Program-made: the position numbers and the translations under genes | Notes under the pieces: model-generated | What the model was told of the DNA's origin: nothing | Database searches by the model: none | Seen by the model: the letters and a program-made list of their open reading frames with translations, nothing else | In this document: positions 36,363 to 49,074 of the stretch, in pieces | Numbering within the stretch: the stretch's first letter is position 1 | Layout of the letters: the number at the start of each line of letters is the position of its first letter | From: Henckelia pumila | Taxonomy: Eukaryota > Streptophyta > Magnoliopsida > Lamiales > Gesneriaceae | Direction: 5' to 3' | DNA length: 64,000 nucleotides | Assembly: GCF_033568475.1 (NCBI RefSeq) | Contig: NC_133122.1 | Span: 182,423,449-182,487,448, forward strand

Positions 36363-39300
36363 ATGGCTGACGAGAGTCACGGTAGTGTTGGCCAGGGAGG
36401 TGCTCATCATCGTCATCATCGCCATCATGATGATAGATATCGTCCTCATGAGGATAGACGTTGTTACTCTATCAATAAGTTCATGCAAATAGGACCGAAA
36501 CCCTTGGTGAGAGGCGAGAATCCTGAACAAACAAGAAGTTGGATGTCCAAACTCGAGAGTGCTTTTCGAGCTTTCGATTGCACTGAGGAGCAGAAATTGA
36601 AAGTTCTAGAATTTGTTCTAGAGGATCGAGCACATTTTTGGTGGGATGCCAAGGCTGCTCAGGCACGTACAGAGAGATGACAGGTGACTTGGGGAGATTT
36701 CTGTCAGCAGTTTCAGAAACTGTATTTTCTTTCAGCTGTTACAGGCACGATCTATGGAGTTGCTTACTCTGAGGCAAGGATCAATGACTATTGATCAATA
36801 TCAGCAACGATTTCTTGATCTGCTACCTTTCAATCCTCATATCAGTGACAGTGATGCGTCCAAGTATGATATCTTTCTGCAAGGCCTGAATCAAGATATC
36901 TACTCACAAGTTGTCGTCTGTGTTGATCCAACATCTTATAAGACTTTGGTGAACCGTTGTCGTCTTGTGGAGACTAGCAACAGGCGGGCACAGTTGATGA
37001 TGCCAGAACAGCCTAGTGGATCTTTTGAGCCTAGAGCTCAATCTGTTGTGCAATCTGGACCTATGTCTTCTTCTACTCCTACTACTTCGTCTGGTTCTCG
37101 TGGCTCACGAGGTACATTCCGTTTCAGGAAGAAGAAGAAGAAGAAGGAGGAATTTTGCAGCCATTGTGGAGGAAAACATCCTGCAGCTTCATGTCGGAAG
37201 GCTACTGGTGCTTGTTATATTTGTGGTGAGCAGGGACATATGCAGAGAGATTGTCCTCAGCGTATGGGTTCTGCTAGTGGATCGGGATCACAGGTTGGAT
37301 CTCAGGCTTTTAATTTTCCACGTCAGCAGCCAGCACCACAGAGTTCTTCTGGTTACCGTCCACACACACAAGGGCAGGTGTTTGCTCTATCTCAAGACCA
37401 GGCTACTGAGGGAAGCGATCGCATGTTGGCAGGTACCTTTTTGTTATGTGGTATTCCTGCATTTGTCTTAATTGATACTGGAGCATCGCATTTCTTTATT
37501 TCTAGTCGCTTTGTTAAGAGACATAGATTACCTTATGTATCATTAGATATGGATTTAGTTGTATCTACTCAGCTGGAGCAGGAGGTAGTAACTAAGCGTC
37601 TAGTGATGGGTTGCCTTCTAGAGTTTGAGGGTCATGTGTTATCGGCTAATCTGATGATATTAGCGATGGCAGATTTTGATTGTATTTTGGGAATAGATAT
37701 GCTGACTTTGTATCACGCTACTGTGGATTGTTATCTTCGTCTGGTACAGTTTCATCCGGATGAGGGTGATAGGTGGTACTTTTATGGAGAGGGTGCGCGA
37801 CCTCCGATGCCACTTGTTTCGGCTTTGAAGGCATGTCGTGTCTTAGAGTCAGGTGGGGAGGGCTACCTCATCTATGCAGTTGATATGTCCACGAGTAGTC
37901 CGGGTATCGATCAGTTACCGGTTGTCAGCGAGTTTCCTGATGTATTTCCTGATGAGATTCCTGGTTTTCCTCCGGTTCGAGAGGTTGAATTTGGTATTGA
38001 TCTAGTACCAGGAACAACGCCTATATCCCGAGCACCTTATCGTCTAGCACTGTCAGAGATGAGGGAATTGAAACAGCAGTTGCAGGATCTGCTTGATAAG
38101 GGATATATTCGTCCGAGTGTTTCTCTGTGGGGAGCACTTGTTTTATTTGTCAAGAAGAAGGATGGATCTACGCGATTATGTATTGACTACAGGCAGTTGA
38201 ATCGTATCACCATCAAGAATAAGTATCCTTTGCCGCGGATTGATAATCTGTTCGATCAATTACAGGGTACTTCTGTTTACTCGAAGATAGATCTGAGATC
38301 TGGATACCACCAGATGCGGGTACGAGACTCAGATATTTCTACGACTGCTTTCAGGACCAGATACGAGCATTATGAATTTCTGGTGATGCCATTCGGTTTG
38401 ACGAATTCACCGGCAGTCTTTATGAATATGATGAATCAGGTATTTTGAGAATATCTGGATAGATTTGTCATCGTCTTCATTGATGATATTCTTGTATATT
38501 CTCATGATAGGGATGAGCATGTACAACATCTGAGGATTGTTTTACAGACGTTACGAGATAAGCAGCTATATGCGAAATTAAGCAAGTGCGAATTCTGGCT
38601 TGATCGGGTAGTGTTTCTCGGTCATGTAATTTCTAGTAAAGGGATATCTGTTGATCCAAATAAGATAGATGCAGTGCTGAACTGGTCTCGTCCGACGATG
38701 GTTGCTGAGATTCGAAGTTTCTTGGGTCTAGCGGGTTATTACCATCGGTTCATCGAGAATTTTGCACAGTTGGTCAGGCCTTTGACACAGCTTACACGGA
38801 AAGATGTTGCCTTCATATGGTCCTCGGATTGTGAGGAGTCATTTCACGAGGTTCGTAGACGTCTTACTACTACACCTGTGTTAGCTCTACCTTCTGGATC
38901 AGGAGGTTATGTTGTCTATACTGATGCCTCTGGTCAGGGGTTAGGATGTGTTCTTACACAGCATGGACATGTTATTGCTTATGCTTCTCGACAGTTGAAG
39001 ACGCATGAGAATAATTATCTAGTATATGATCTCGAGTTAGCCTCCATTGTATTTGCACTCAAAATTTGGAGGCATTATCTTTATGGAGAGAAATTTGAGA
39101 TATTCACGGATCACAAGAGTTTGAAGTATTTATTCACTCAAGCGGAGTTGAATATGCGACAGAGACGCTGGGTGGATCTTTTGAAGGATTATGATTGTGA
39201 AATCAAATATCATCCAGGTTCTGCTAATCTTACTACTGATGCCTTGAGTCGGCAGGTGAGACTTTCTGCACTTCAGATTAGTGAAATATCTCATTTGGTT

Positions 39301-40824
39301 CAAGAATGCTGTTCATTGAGTTTTACACTCAAACACAAGAAAGGAAGAAATGGAATTCTTTTGTATACTATATTATCTGAGCCAGCATTGTATTCTCGGA
39401 TCAGAGATGCTCAGATATCTGATGTTAAGACTCAGCGTTTGGCACGTCTAGTCAATGAGGTTAATACAACTGGATTCCATTTTCAGGCAGATGGATTATT
39501 GTGCTTATCTAATCGAGTGGTTGTACCTGATGTTGCGGAACTCAGGAACGATATTCTTTCTCAAGCTCACAAGAGTCGATTATCAGTTCATCCTGGAAGC
39601 ATGAAAATGTATAAGGACTTGCGAACTAGATTCTGGTGGAAAGGGATGAAGCAGAGTGTGTATCAATTTGTTTCGAGATGTTTGATTTGTCAACAGGTCA
39701 AGGCTGAATACCGACGACCAGGTGGATTACTGTAGAATCTTGAGATTCCCGAATGGAAGTGGGAGCATGTGACTATGGATTTTGTCACCCACTTGCCTAT
39801 GACTTCACGTCAGTGTGATGCTATCTGGGTCTTTGTTGACCGTTTGACGAAATCCGCACACTTTATTTCTTACAACCGGGAGTATTCTTATGATCGCATG
39901 TCATACTTATATGTCCAAGAGATAGTGCAATTACATGGGATTCCAGTGAGTATAGTTAGTGATAGAGACCCGCGATTTACCTCACGTTTTTGGAGTAGTT
40001 TTCAGCAGGCTTTGGGTACCACTCTGAGTTTGAGCACTGCATATCATCCGGAGACTGATGGGCAGTCAGAGCGGACAATTCGTACGCTGGAGGATATGCT
40101 ACGTTCTTCTGTCATGGATTTTGGTTTGTCTTGGCAGGATCAGTTACCTTTGATCGAATTTGCCTACAATAACAGTTATCATCGTAGTATTGATATGACA
40201 CCTTTCGAGGCATTGTATGGTCGACGGTGTCGTACTCCGTTATTCTGGGATGAAGTCAGAGAACGACGAGTCGAGGGTCCTGAGTTGGTGCAGCAGATTG
40301 TAGATAAGGTAGATTTGATCAAGCGGAGGATCAAAGCTTCTCAAGATAGACAAGCCAGTTATGCTAATATTCATCGCAGGCCATTGCAGTTTGAGCCTGG
40401 TGAATATGTGTTTCTACGAGTATCACCTTTCAGGAAGGTGATGAAATTCGGTGTGAAAGGCAAGTTTTCACCTCGTTTCATTGGGCCTTTCCAGATACTG
40501 GAGAATATTGGAGATGTTGCTTATCAATTGGCGTTACCGCCATCTCTTTCCAGTATACATAATGTTTTTCATGTGTCGTTACTTCGACAGTACATAGCTG
40601 ATGAATGACATGTAATTCAATCTACTCATGTTCAGATAAAGCCAGATTTGTCGTATGTTGAACGACCACTCCGTATCCTAGACAGGAAGGAGAAAGTTCT
40701 TCGGAAGAAGACTATACCACTTGTGATGGTACAGTGGCAGCACCGAGGCGTTGAAGAAGCAACTTGGGAAATCGAGAGCCATATGCAAGCAGAATATCCT
40801 GAGTTGTTTGATGTGTACTTTTGA
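36363..40824 (+). pseudogene. Tekay gag-pol, broken by four stops and a frameshift
   Basis: Starts at 36363 (MADESHGSVGQGG). Stop TGA at 36678-36680, a frameshift between there and 36754, then stops at 38446-38448 (RT), 39733-39735 (integrase) and 40606-40608 (before the chromodomain). Order matches element 1: gag, zinc knuckle [14 protein letters not shown], protease [34 protein letters not shown] just after the 38446 stop, RNase [14 protein letters not shown], integrase, chromodomain-like RILDRKEKVLRKKT and EEATWE. Most stops are consistent with C-to-T or G-to-A changes. Confidence 0.92.
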
Positions 40825-40944
40825 TTACCATGTAAAGGTGTAATTACAGTTGTTGTAATAAAACATGGTTTGATGTTTCATATTGTTATCTTGATTTGTC
40901 TTTAGATTTTATTTCGCGGACGAAATATCTAAAGGTGAGGAGAA

Positions 40945-42298
40945 TGTAGTAACCCAGATTCTATTTTAAGATAATAATATGTTAAACATGATTAAGGGTT
41001 GGTAATTAACCAATTTCGGGGTTTAATCAACTAAAAAGATGATTTGATGAACGGAGCTTCCGTTGGCCATCGGACGCAACGATGGAGGGGCAGAACGGAC
41101 GCAACGTTCCTCAACGAACGCAACGTTCCTTGAGATACAGGCAGGCATGAGGTGGCTTGATGACTAAGCTATGAGTTTTGACAAGTGTCAAACATGCAGG
41201 AATGGACGCAACGAACCCGAACGGACGCAACGTTCGTGTCTGGAAATTTTGGCTATAAATAGGGGTCTCCGGAGTTCATTTTCAAATACGAATTCCAAGT
41301 TTCCTTCTTCGATCAGTTATATAGTGTGAGTTATACACTTGAGGGCCATATCGGTTATAATAGAGGTTCTGGAATAACCAAGGTGTGGTTATAGTCATCC
41401 GGGACTAGCGACTCCAAAGGGCTATCTACGGACGAAGGTATGGTCCGGGAATCTATTTAAGTTTTGGGAGTACTTATTAGCTTAGTTAAGGCTTATAGAA
41501 CTTGTTTGGTAATACAATGAACTTTTGAATATAGGCTTGGAACCTAGGATCTACTATACTTGAACTAGCCTAGAAGTATGTACACATTGACTGAGATTGC
41601 CAGCGAGTATACATGTTTATATGTTGCATTTATTTGGCATTATTATATGGCAGATATATGATTTCTATATTCATATGTCATGTGCATATACACGTTGAGC
41701 CTATACCTTGTTATACCTGATTATAGAGCCGCTCAGCTCTATACTCGATAGTTTGTTTCTAAGAGTACCGCGAGGCGGGGACATGTATGTCTGACTACTC
41801 TGGTGTACTAGACGAGTGTGGTTGCACCCAGAGGTTGATCCGTGTGGTGGCAGCACTCATGTGGCGCCGGTACTGAGCATGAATTTTCAGATGACCATTT
41901 ACCAGTCATCATGTTGCATGCATTATATACATATGTTTACTCATGTTTATGTACTGGGCGTTAGCGCTCACGTCCTAGTTGTTATCTTGGACACCCTATT
42001 CCATGGGGCAGGTCGCAGGATGGATGGAGCTGGCAGTTCGAGGCAGGACTAGGGAGCCGGAGCCTGTCAGGGGACTTTATACAACAGGATTTGTTTAGCT
42101 GTATAATGTTTACTTTTTAAGTTATTCGATATGGTTGTATCACTACAATATTAAGCCTGAACTTGTTTTACTAAGCTGATATATAAATTATGGATTATGT
42201 TTCCGCACGATTTACTCTGTTTAAGTATTTTGTTGTATTAAGTTTAATGCATGCTATTAGTTTCCAGTTAGTAGGTGATTCCATGTAGGGTCACTATA
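40945..42298 (+). repeat. 3' LTR of Tekay element 2
   Basis: 1,354 bp. It has a 19-bp motif gain and two small losses (9 and 1 bp) relative to the 5' LTR, which account exactly for the 9-bp length difference. Confidence 0.92.
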
Positions 42299-42740
42299 GA
42301 TAGTCTGCGGGAGGGGATGGAAAAAAAACAGTGCTCGAAGTCGACTTCCAGCATGGAACGTCCACCACCGGTGGATGCTTCATTTTATAGCTCTATATGG
42401 GCGCGGTGGTTGCGACGCGACGTCAGCCGTGACACGGTGGCGATGATAGTGCGACGGCAATGGCGTGGCGACGAAGCGGCGATGACACGACAATGAATTT
42501 CTTGGGCCGTGCGAGGGATGGATAGATGCATGTATACACACACATATGTATATACACATATTTGGCTTCTTTTAATTTATAATTATTGTTTGAAATAATT
42601 ATTTTATTTTTGTTCAAATGCATGCACTAACTTGGTATAAAATCTTGAGAATCTTGATTTTCTTACTCTTACAACTTTTGTCTAATATTTTAAAAATATT
42701 ATGATTTGGTTAGTTGAATTGAGTGGTAGTGAAAAGGATG

Positions 42741-42799
<59 letters not shown>
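42741..42799. repeat. (AT)n microsatellite
   Basis: About 29 AT units inside the interior of the gag-only element. Confidence 0.92.
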
Positions 42800-42801
<2 letters not shown>

Positions 42802-43561
42802 AAATATATATATTTGGTGGGGTGTCCGTTCTGAGATAAGGTATTGTCCTTGTTGAGGGCGAACGGAAATACTAACTTGTTTGTTGATCTAGCGGAACCT
42901 AGCGATGATAGTGAATGTAATGAGTGAATTTTCACTATTTTCAAAATTTGGACCACGGGGTATAACGGCGGTGATCATATACGTTAGTTGGACCGCAATT
43001 GCTATTCTGGTGGTGATTTTTTTTTTTTTTTTTATAGTGATGGCTTTTTCACGGCCACTGACAAAATTCGGTGATGGCTTGTTTAAAGCCCATGACAAAG
43101 ATGAGTTCCTGGCGGTACTCTCTGGAGTTACGAACGAAGAAAGTGTAGCAGGATGATGTTCCTGTAGTATTGTGTGTGTTGATTCGGAGGTCATGTGATA
43201 GGACCGACCGCACGATGGGTTGTTTAGGGGCCGGAGGATCCTAACCCCTCTTGTCGGTTTAGACCACGACAATACTTCTGAACGATTATTTGTACTAACA
43301 CGTGTAAGAGGGAAGATTGTTAGGACCGCCACTTATAATATTTTTAACGGAGAGTTTTTCTAACGCCCTGTAGATTTTTGTTTTCATACAATCTCTTCAA
43401 GGAATGTATCTTCTGCAATCTATTGGAGTAGTATCTTTGATAAAAACCCTTGAGTTAGTGTATTTCATTTAGCCTCTTAGGTTGGTGCCTTGGATGTAAC
43501 CCATTGGGACTATGATTCTGTAGTCTTTAGGACTTGGTTAACTTTGTATGGTTATCATGAC

Positions 43562-43936
43562 TTGAATTTTTTTTATAGTCATTATGACTTGATAAATTTT
43601 TTATAGTCGATATGACTTCTTCTGAAAAAATATTTATAGTCGCTATAACTTTTTCTGAAAAATTTTTTATAGCCGATATGACTTTTCCTGAAATTTTTTT
43701 ATTGTCACTCTGACTTCTTCTGAAAATTTTTTTATAGTCGCTATGACTTGATAATTTTTTTATAGTCGATATGACTTCTTCTGAAAAAATATTTATAGTC
43801 CCGCTATGACTTTTTTGAATTGTTTATAGTCGCTACGACTGTTTGACTTGTTTATAGTCTCTATGATTTTCTGAATTATTTATAGTCACTATGATTTTTT
43901 TAAAATTGTTTATAGTCGTTATGACTTTTTGTTGCG
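43562..43936. repeat. Tandem array of 12 TATAGTCGCTATGACTT units
   Basis: Twelve copies of a core close to TATAGTCGCTATGACTT, spaced about 28-38 bp apart and joined by TTCTGAAAAAT-like linkers. The core AGTCGCTATGACT is a near-perfect dyad. It lies in the non-coding part of the gag-only element, downstream of gag on the element's strand. Copies are degenerate. Confidence 0.85.
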
Positions 43937-44395
43937 CTCTAGTAAAAATAACGTGGTGATTAACATGGAGTACTTAGGAATGAATCAAGTTCCTAAGATT
44001 TTGTCTCATTGAAAGGTCCTGAACCCACTCTATTTGCTAGGTGGTGAGGTATTTCGAGACTGTATTTTTGTCGTCTTGACCTCTTACAGCATCATGGCTT
44101 AGGTAGTCCTACAGGGCTGGCCAAGCCTTTGATAGATGAGTAGCCTTAATGATGGCATGAGTCGTGACGTATGGGTTAAGCATTCGTTGACGGAGTTGAG
44201 TTCCTTCCTATATAATTAAATATAAAAGTAAACAAATAAACGTAAGTTTATTATTAAACTTAAAATAAAAGAGAATTAAATAAAAGTTTTGATCTGCAGA
44301 GCAAATAAAGTAGCGGCAAAAAATTTATTTTAGCTTGCAGGTGTTTGCTCTATGAGTATAGAGTTTCTTTAGATTGACATGACTATCTGTCCTGG

Positions 44396-46143
44396 TTATA
44401 TTTCATCAAATTTTTCGTTTCTTTTTCTTTTTCTCAAGGAGTGCAACTCATCAGTTTCCTCGATGCGGATGTATTTTTCGGCTCTAGACAACAGCTCCTC
44501 CAAGGTGTTCGGGGATTTTCCTGCTATAGATTCCTTGAACCTTCCAGGACGCAAGTTCTGCTGCATTATTTCAGATAACATATCGTGGTTTACGTGTGGG
44601 ACTTTATGAACCGCGTGAGTAAATCTCTTAACATAGTCTCGCAAACTTTCCCCTTTTTTTTTGAAAAATTGTGAATAAGTATGATGTTGTTTTCAGGTAT
44701 TTCTTATTAATTGAGAATTGTTGAATGAAGCGCTGGATGAGTTGCACCAAGTTGGCGATGAATTCGGACGACAGCTTATTGAACCATGTGAGAGCCTGTC
44801 CTGATAACGTTGTTCGGAATATCTTGTAGTAAGCTGCATCTGTGATGTCATACAAATCTGCTTTCACGTAGAATTTTTCAATATGATCTTGAGGATCACT
44901 AGTTCCATCGAACTCAAATAGGCTGGGGATTTTGACTCCCTTAGGCAATGCTTCAGATATAATGACGTTAGTGAACGGGCTCTGACGTACAGGAAAGATT
45001 AGGGGTGACAAATTTCACATAAATCCCGATCCGTCCCGATTCCCAACTCGTTCCCGTCCCGAACTTTTTCCGACCCGATCAATTTTGGGATCGGGATCGG
45101 GATAGAAAACTCTTTCCGACAGGATTCCCGACCCGACCCGACCCGAATATAAAAATAATATTTTTTAATAATTTTTTTAATTAAAAAAATAATTTTTTTT
45201 AATTTTATGTTTTAATATTAATGTTTTATAATTATATATCATATAATTTTTTTTATATTTATATTTTTTAATATTAACATTGAGTTATAAATTTTTATTT
45301 TGTTTTTTTTATTATTATGAATAATTATATGTTTTTTTATTAATCAAGTAGTTGTTTTAGTTTAATTGTAATGTACTAAAAAGATGTTTTAGTTTTTTAA
45401 TGGTTATATATAAAGAAATTTTAATTTATTTGTAATGTATTAAGAAATTGTTTGATTTTCTTCATAATTTTTTAATTTTTTTTAAAAAATATTTTCATAG
45501 AACTTTTTTTAAAAAAATATTATTCGGGATTACCCTCTCCCGATCCGACGGGATCCCGAACATTCGGGTCCCGACACTTCTCGGGTACGGGATCGGAAGA
45601 AAAAAAAATCACAATTCCTATCGGGACGGAAATCGGGTAAGGGGATTACGGGACAATTGCTGACGAATTATCTCCAGTTACATATGTGTGAGATCTATCT
45701 CCACGGGTTGGATTAGTGGTTTTGTTTTCGTTAGAGATGTCGTGAACTGTGTGAGCACTTGTTTCACCCTCTTTATGAGCAGTATTTTTCTTGGTCCCCT
45801 CAAGATCTTTGTATTTCACTTTAAACTTAGGTTTTTTTTTTTTTTTTTTGTCTTTGTTACCGGGGTCATGAGATGAGAGCCCTCTTCTATGAGCTCTCTT
45901 GTCGGTGCTTCGACATTGACGGGATTCCACAAATTGAGCGACCGCTTCAGTCTCTGCGCGTGCGGATGTTCCTTCCATTAAGGCTGTCAACTTGTCCTGT
46001 GTGAAACTAAATCCAAGCAGTGGTTTGGAGATTGGAGGTGAGTCTCTATTGCGATTATTTCCTTGAGATGTTTGTGATGGAGTATGCATTCTCAATGATG
46101 CAGTGAACAAGTTCCCACGGACGGCGCCAAGCTGATGTAGCAA
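44396..46143 (-). pseudogene. Retrotransposon gag, interrupted
   Basis: Read on the minus strand: 46143-45646 encodes the N-terminus (a Lys-rich stretch, then TGDNSSAIVP), which is cut by the CCCGA-rich insertion. 45011-44628 and 44644-44396 encode a Ty3-type gag (FEFDGTSDPQDHIEKFY, SGQALTWFNKL, DYVKRFTHAVHKVPHVNHDM, LEELLSRAEKYIRIEET) with a frameshift near 44640. No zinc knuckle or pol follows. Confidence 0.85.
45003..45654. mobile_element. CCCGA-rich foldback-like insertion
   Basis: The left end starts AGGGGTGACAAATTTCAC followed by repeated CCCGA and CCCGT. The right end carries the inverse (GGGATTACGGGACAATTGCTGAC). The middle is AT-rich. It splits the gag frame. Ends are approximate and no duplication was identified. 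It resembles in design the CCGAA-rich element at 52677. Confidence 0.6.
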
Positions 46144-46574
46144 AAAATTGATATTACCCGATTGGAGAGAATCTGGGTAATTTGTGGAGATCTGGATAGC
46201 TGAATTAATAATCGAAATGTTTCAAAGATCGAACTTCGTGAGTTGTTACCTGCATCACAAAAGTAAAGTGAGTGGCGTCGGGGGTTGCCCGGCGAAGACA
46301 CTCCGACGCTCGAGTCAGTATTTGCCCAATAAAAGTTCTAGAGAAAATAGAGCATGCGACTATAAAGTGTGTACCTTAAGAATGAGAGAACTTGAGTTAT
46401 TTATAGATAGTCGAAGAGTTTCATGACCTTGAACCTCTTATGTGCTTTTAAGAATTTATGAGTCTTGATAAAGTATCCAAATAAATAACTAAATAATATG
46501 AGACCCAAATGGATTGAGTCACTAGGCTTGGGCCCAAGAGAAAGTCAAATTGGGTAATGAGCAATGATCCATCA
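46133..46574 (-). repeat. 5' LTR of the gag-only element
   Basis: 442 bp; its minus-strand end TACATCA is two bases from the PBS TTGGCGCC. Confidence 0.83.
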
Positions 46575-47344
46575 AAATGAAAGTTAACTTTAGCATGGAA
46601 TGATGAAATAATGGGTGGTTTTCTATAGCAAGAGACTAGGAATGCAATTGTGTGTGTTTTTTAAACAACCATTTTCGCCGAATAATAATAAATTTTTTAT
46701 GAAAACTACGTGATGTACATCCTTCAACGATTTTAATTTTAATGTTCTATTTATATTTTAAAGTCGTCACAAAACACTGATGACTGATAATTTATATAAT
46801 ATTAAAGTTTTAAATCTGGGATATCGTTGAAGATTGGTGAAGTAGATAACTTTTAAAGATGAAGTATAAATTTATATAGGTTTTAATAATAATTTGTTTT
46901 AGTGATTTTTCTTGGAAGTAAGAGATTATATTTCGCTACGAAAATTTTGAATCTATCCATGGGGTAATATCTTATGAGTGATGTAGAGTGTTATGATTGG
47001 TTTAAATTATGTGGATCCCACGTGATTGATGTGAGACCAACATAATTGGACCAATCAAATACTTCCACACCACTTATTGGGGGTCGTTCAGCTACAAATA
47101 TAAAAGCTGACATGTATCGGATATATATATTGAAGAAAAGAACGAAACACGAGAGATGGACTGATAATTGTACTTTCAAATAATTTGCAAATGCTCGAAT
47201 ATTAGAGAGAGAAATTGTTTCAATTACATTTCCAATTAATTTCTCTCACAATAAATTTTGTTCCGTTACATCTTTACGATAACCAATAACCAGTCACCAG
47301 TCACCACTTTGTTTATCGTACGTCTAATCTCGTTAAAAATTAAA
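46575..47344. other. Intergenic, AT-rich
   Basis: No coding sequence or repeat structure recognised. Confidence 0.5.
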
Positions 47345-47640
47345 AGGAAATATAAGTTTTTTGTTCCATTAACTTGTTCATATTTTGGTTTTGGTCCATT
47401 AACTTTTCCGATGTGGGTTTTTGTATATTAACTTTGCATTTTCAGTGTTTTTTGGTCTAACTGCATATGTGTCAACTTCTTATTGGTCCAAAACGATGAC
47501 ATGGACCGATCAGAAGCTAACACATGCAGTTGGACAAAAAAACACTGAAAATGAAAAGTTAGTGTACCAAAACTCACATCGAAAAATTTAATTGATCAAA
47601 ATCAAAGGGGGTAAAGTTAGTGGACTAAAAAACTTATTTT
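47345..47640. mobile_element. Foldback MITE of about 295 bp
   Basis: Left arm AAATATAAGTTTTTTGTTCC, then CCATTAACTT, CAGTGTTTTTTGGTC and AACTGCATATGTG, is matched in reverse order and orientation by CACATGCAGTTGGAC, ACACTGAAAATG and the end GTGGACTAAAAAACTTATTT. No coding sequence. Superfamily undetermined. Confidence 0.78.
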
Positions 47641-47869
47641 TTTAAATTAAAATAAATAAATTCAATTTCTTCAATATTATTATTATCATCATCATCATCA
47701 TTATATTATTATTATTATTATTTGTTTTTGAAGAAAGAATTTATGTAAAAAAAAAAATTTGAGTTTGAGTAAATCGGATATCAAATTACATCAAATTGTA
47801 ATACTAAAGAATGAAATTGTCCGCACAACTGACGGGACTTAAGCATGGACTCGAGGCGTGCTTGTCTCG

Positions 47870-48000
47870 AGCAAAAAAAGTAACTAAATCAACATAAATA
47901 AATTAAAAAACTAATCCGCAGTTAACGAAAATCGAACCTGAGACCTCTTGACCACTAGTCTTGGCCACTAGGCCAAGACCTCATTGGTTTTCTGTAATGT
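47870..48000 (-). mobile_element. tRNA-derived SINE-like sequence
   Basis: Read on the minus strand: an A-box-like TGGCCTAGTGGCCAAG, about 30 bp, then a B-box-like GGTTCGATTTTC. A 60-bp AT-rich tail ends in a T run at 47873-47879 (A run on the plus strand). It does not fold as a complete tRNA. Confidence 0.4.
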
Positions 48001-48849
48001 TGTTAACTGGTACAAAACAATACTCGACAGACCGGACAACACCGCGCAAGTCGTTCATGATTTTTAATTTAAAAATGAACAATCCAAATATATGTTATAA
48101 GAAGCCGTCTGCATCTTGTGAGATGATCTCATATGTTTAAACGTATGAGATACAGCGATCCGATCTATATCTGTAACCAAAATTATTTTAACATAAAAAA
48201 CAACTATTTTATTAGTAGATAGGGTTAAGTCAAAGATATATGTCACAAAATTGATTTATGAGATGATTTTATTATTTTTTTTTAAAATTTATTATACTGG
48301 AGAATAAGTTTGGAAGCTACATGGATTATTTTGCATGACTGTACATGGAGAGCAAAATATAAATTTTAATTAAGCCTATTCATAGTTATTCCTTCAAATA
48401 CAAGCCGATAAAATGATGGAACAAAAAGCTAGAGCTCAACTTTAGTTGTGAAAATATTTTTAATAATTTCACGGAAGAAAATTATTTCACGTTGTGTTTG
48501 TATAGATAGATTTGATAAATGAAATTTCTCATCTTGGATATATATAATTTGAAAACCCGTAAAATTAGTATTAAAATTGTGTAACTTGGTTTGATATTCA
48601 TCGGAAAGACAGGAGACAGTTTGAATACATGGAGAGTCGAGTGTGCTTAATTAATCCTACACCAAGAAATAGCGTAGAAAGTTGCACCATCTTAGTTGGA
48701 CTTTTTTGTTTTGTTGTTTTCACACATTGCAAGAAGATAAGAAAATATTAATAAAATAGTGCTACTTGCAATTTGTATTAATCTTAATTTCGTCCTATAC
48801 CATAACTTTCCATGACCAATCCTATACCATGACTTTCCATGACTGCAAC

Positions 48850-48908
<59 letters not shown>

Positions 48909-49074
48909 TAATTATATTTTTTTTGAGTGGTATATTAATTATATATTGAAATTATTTGAAAACAAACAAAGTGGGCCATATACATATTAATTGTCTGTTG
49001 AAAACAAAAAAGTGGGCGATCAATGCATGGCTAATAAATTTAAGGTGGCTCTCCAACCATATACACATAAGAAG
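48001..49074. other. Intergenic; contains an (AT)n microsatellite
   Basis: A TA/AT repeat of about 48 bp lies at 48855-48903. A near-duplicate CCTATACCATAACTTTCCAT occurs twice just before it (about 48795-48841). No gene seen. Confidence 0.55.

Larger units (their letters stand above)
34908..42298 (+). mobile_element. Decayed Ty3/Gypsy chromovirus, Tekay type, element 2
   Basis: LTRs 34908-36252 and 40945-42298 enclose a PBS TGGTATCAGAGC at 36257-36268 and a broken gag-pol. A perfect GATAG duplication (34903-34907 and 42299-42303) shows a single insertion into the gag-only element. The final CA of the 3' LTR has become TA. The LTRs are about 97% identical by eye with an excess of C/T and G/A differences, so this is older than element 1. 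Pol is clearly related to element 1, but the LTR motif array is different. Confidence 0.92.
33696..46574 (-). mobile_element. Gag-only LTR retrotransposon (TR-GAG or LARD-like), with nested insertions
   Basis: LTRs at 33696-34128 (3') and 46133-46574 (5') share order and much sequence, and both run TGATG..CATCA. The minus-strand PBS TTGGCGCCGTCCGTGGGAA lies at about 46112-46130 and a polypurine tract (minus strand GAGAGTGGGGGGCTTA) at 34129-34144. Flanks AAATT and AAATG suggest a decayed 5-bp duplication. Without the nested elements it is about 5 kb and encodes only gag, so it would depend on proteins supplied by others. It contains the second Tekay-type element, a CCCGA-rich insertion, an AT microsatellite and a 12-copy tandem array. 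Confidence 0.82.

Noticed and set aside
42889-43332. 147-codon minus-strand frame
   Set aside because: It lies in the non-coding interior of the gag-only element, includes a Lys run from a poly(T) tract, and has no recognisable domain.
47870-48000. Considered as a functional tRNA gene on the minus strand
   Set aside because: A-box and B-box-like sequences are present but no complete cloverleaf or acceptor stem; SINE-like at best.
48855-48903. AT repeat considered as a possible CRISPR-like or structured array (also 42741 and 52483)
   Set aside because: Plain dinucleotide microsatellite; no spacers, and this is a plant nuclear region.
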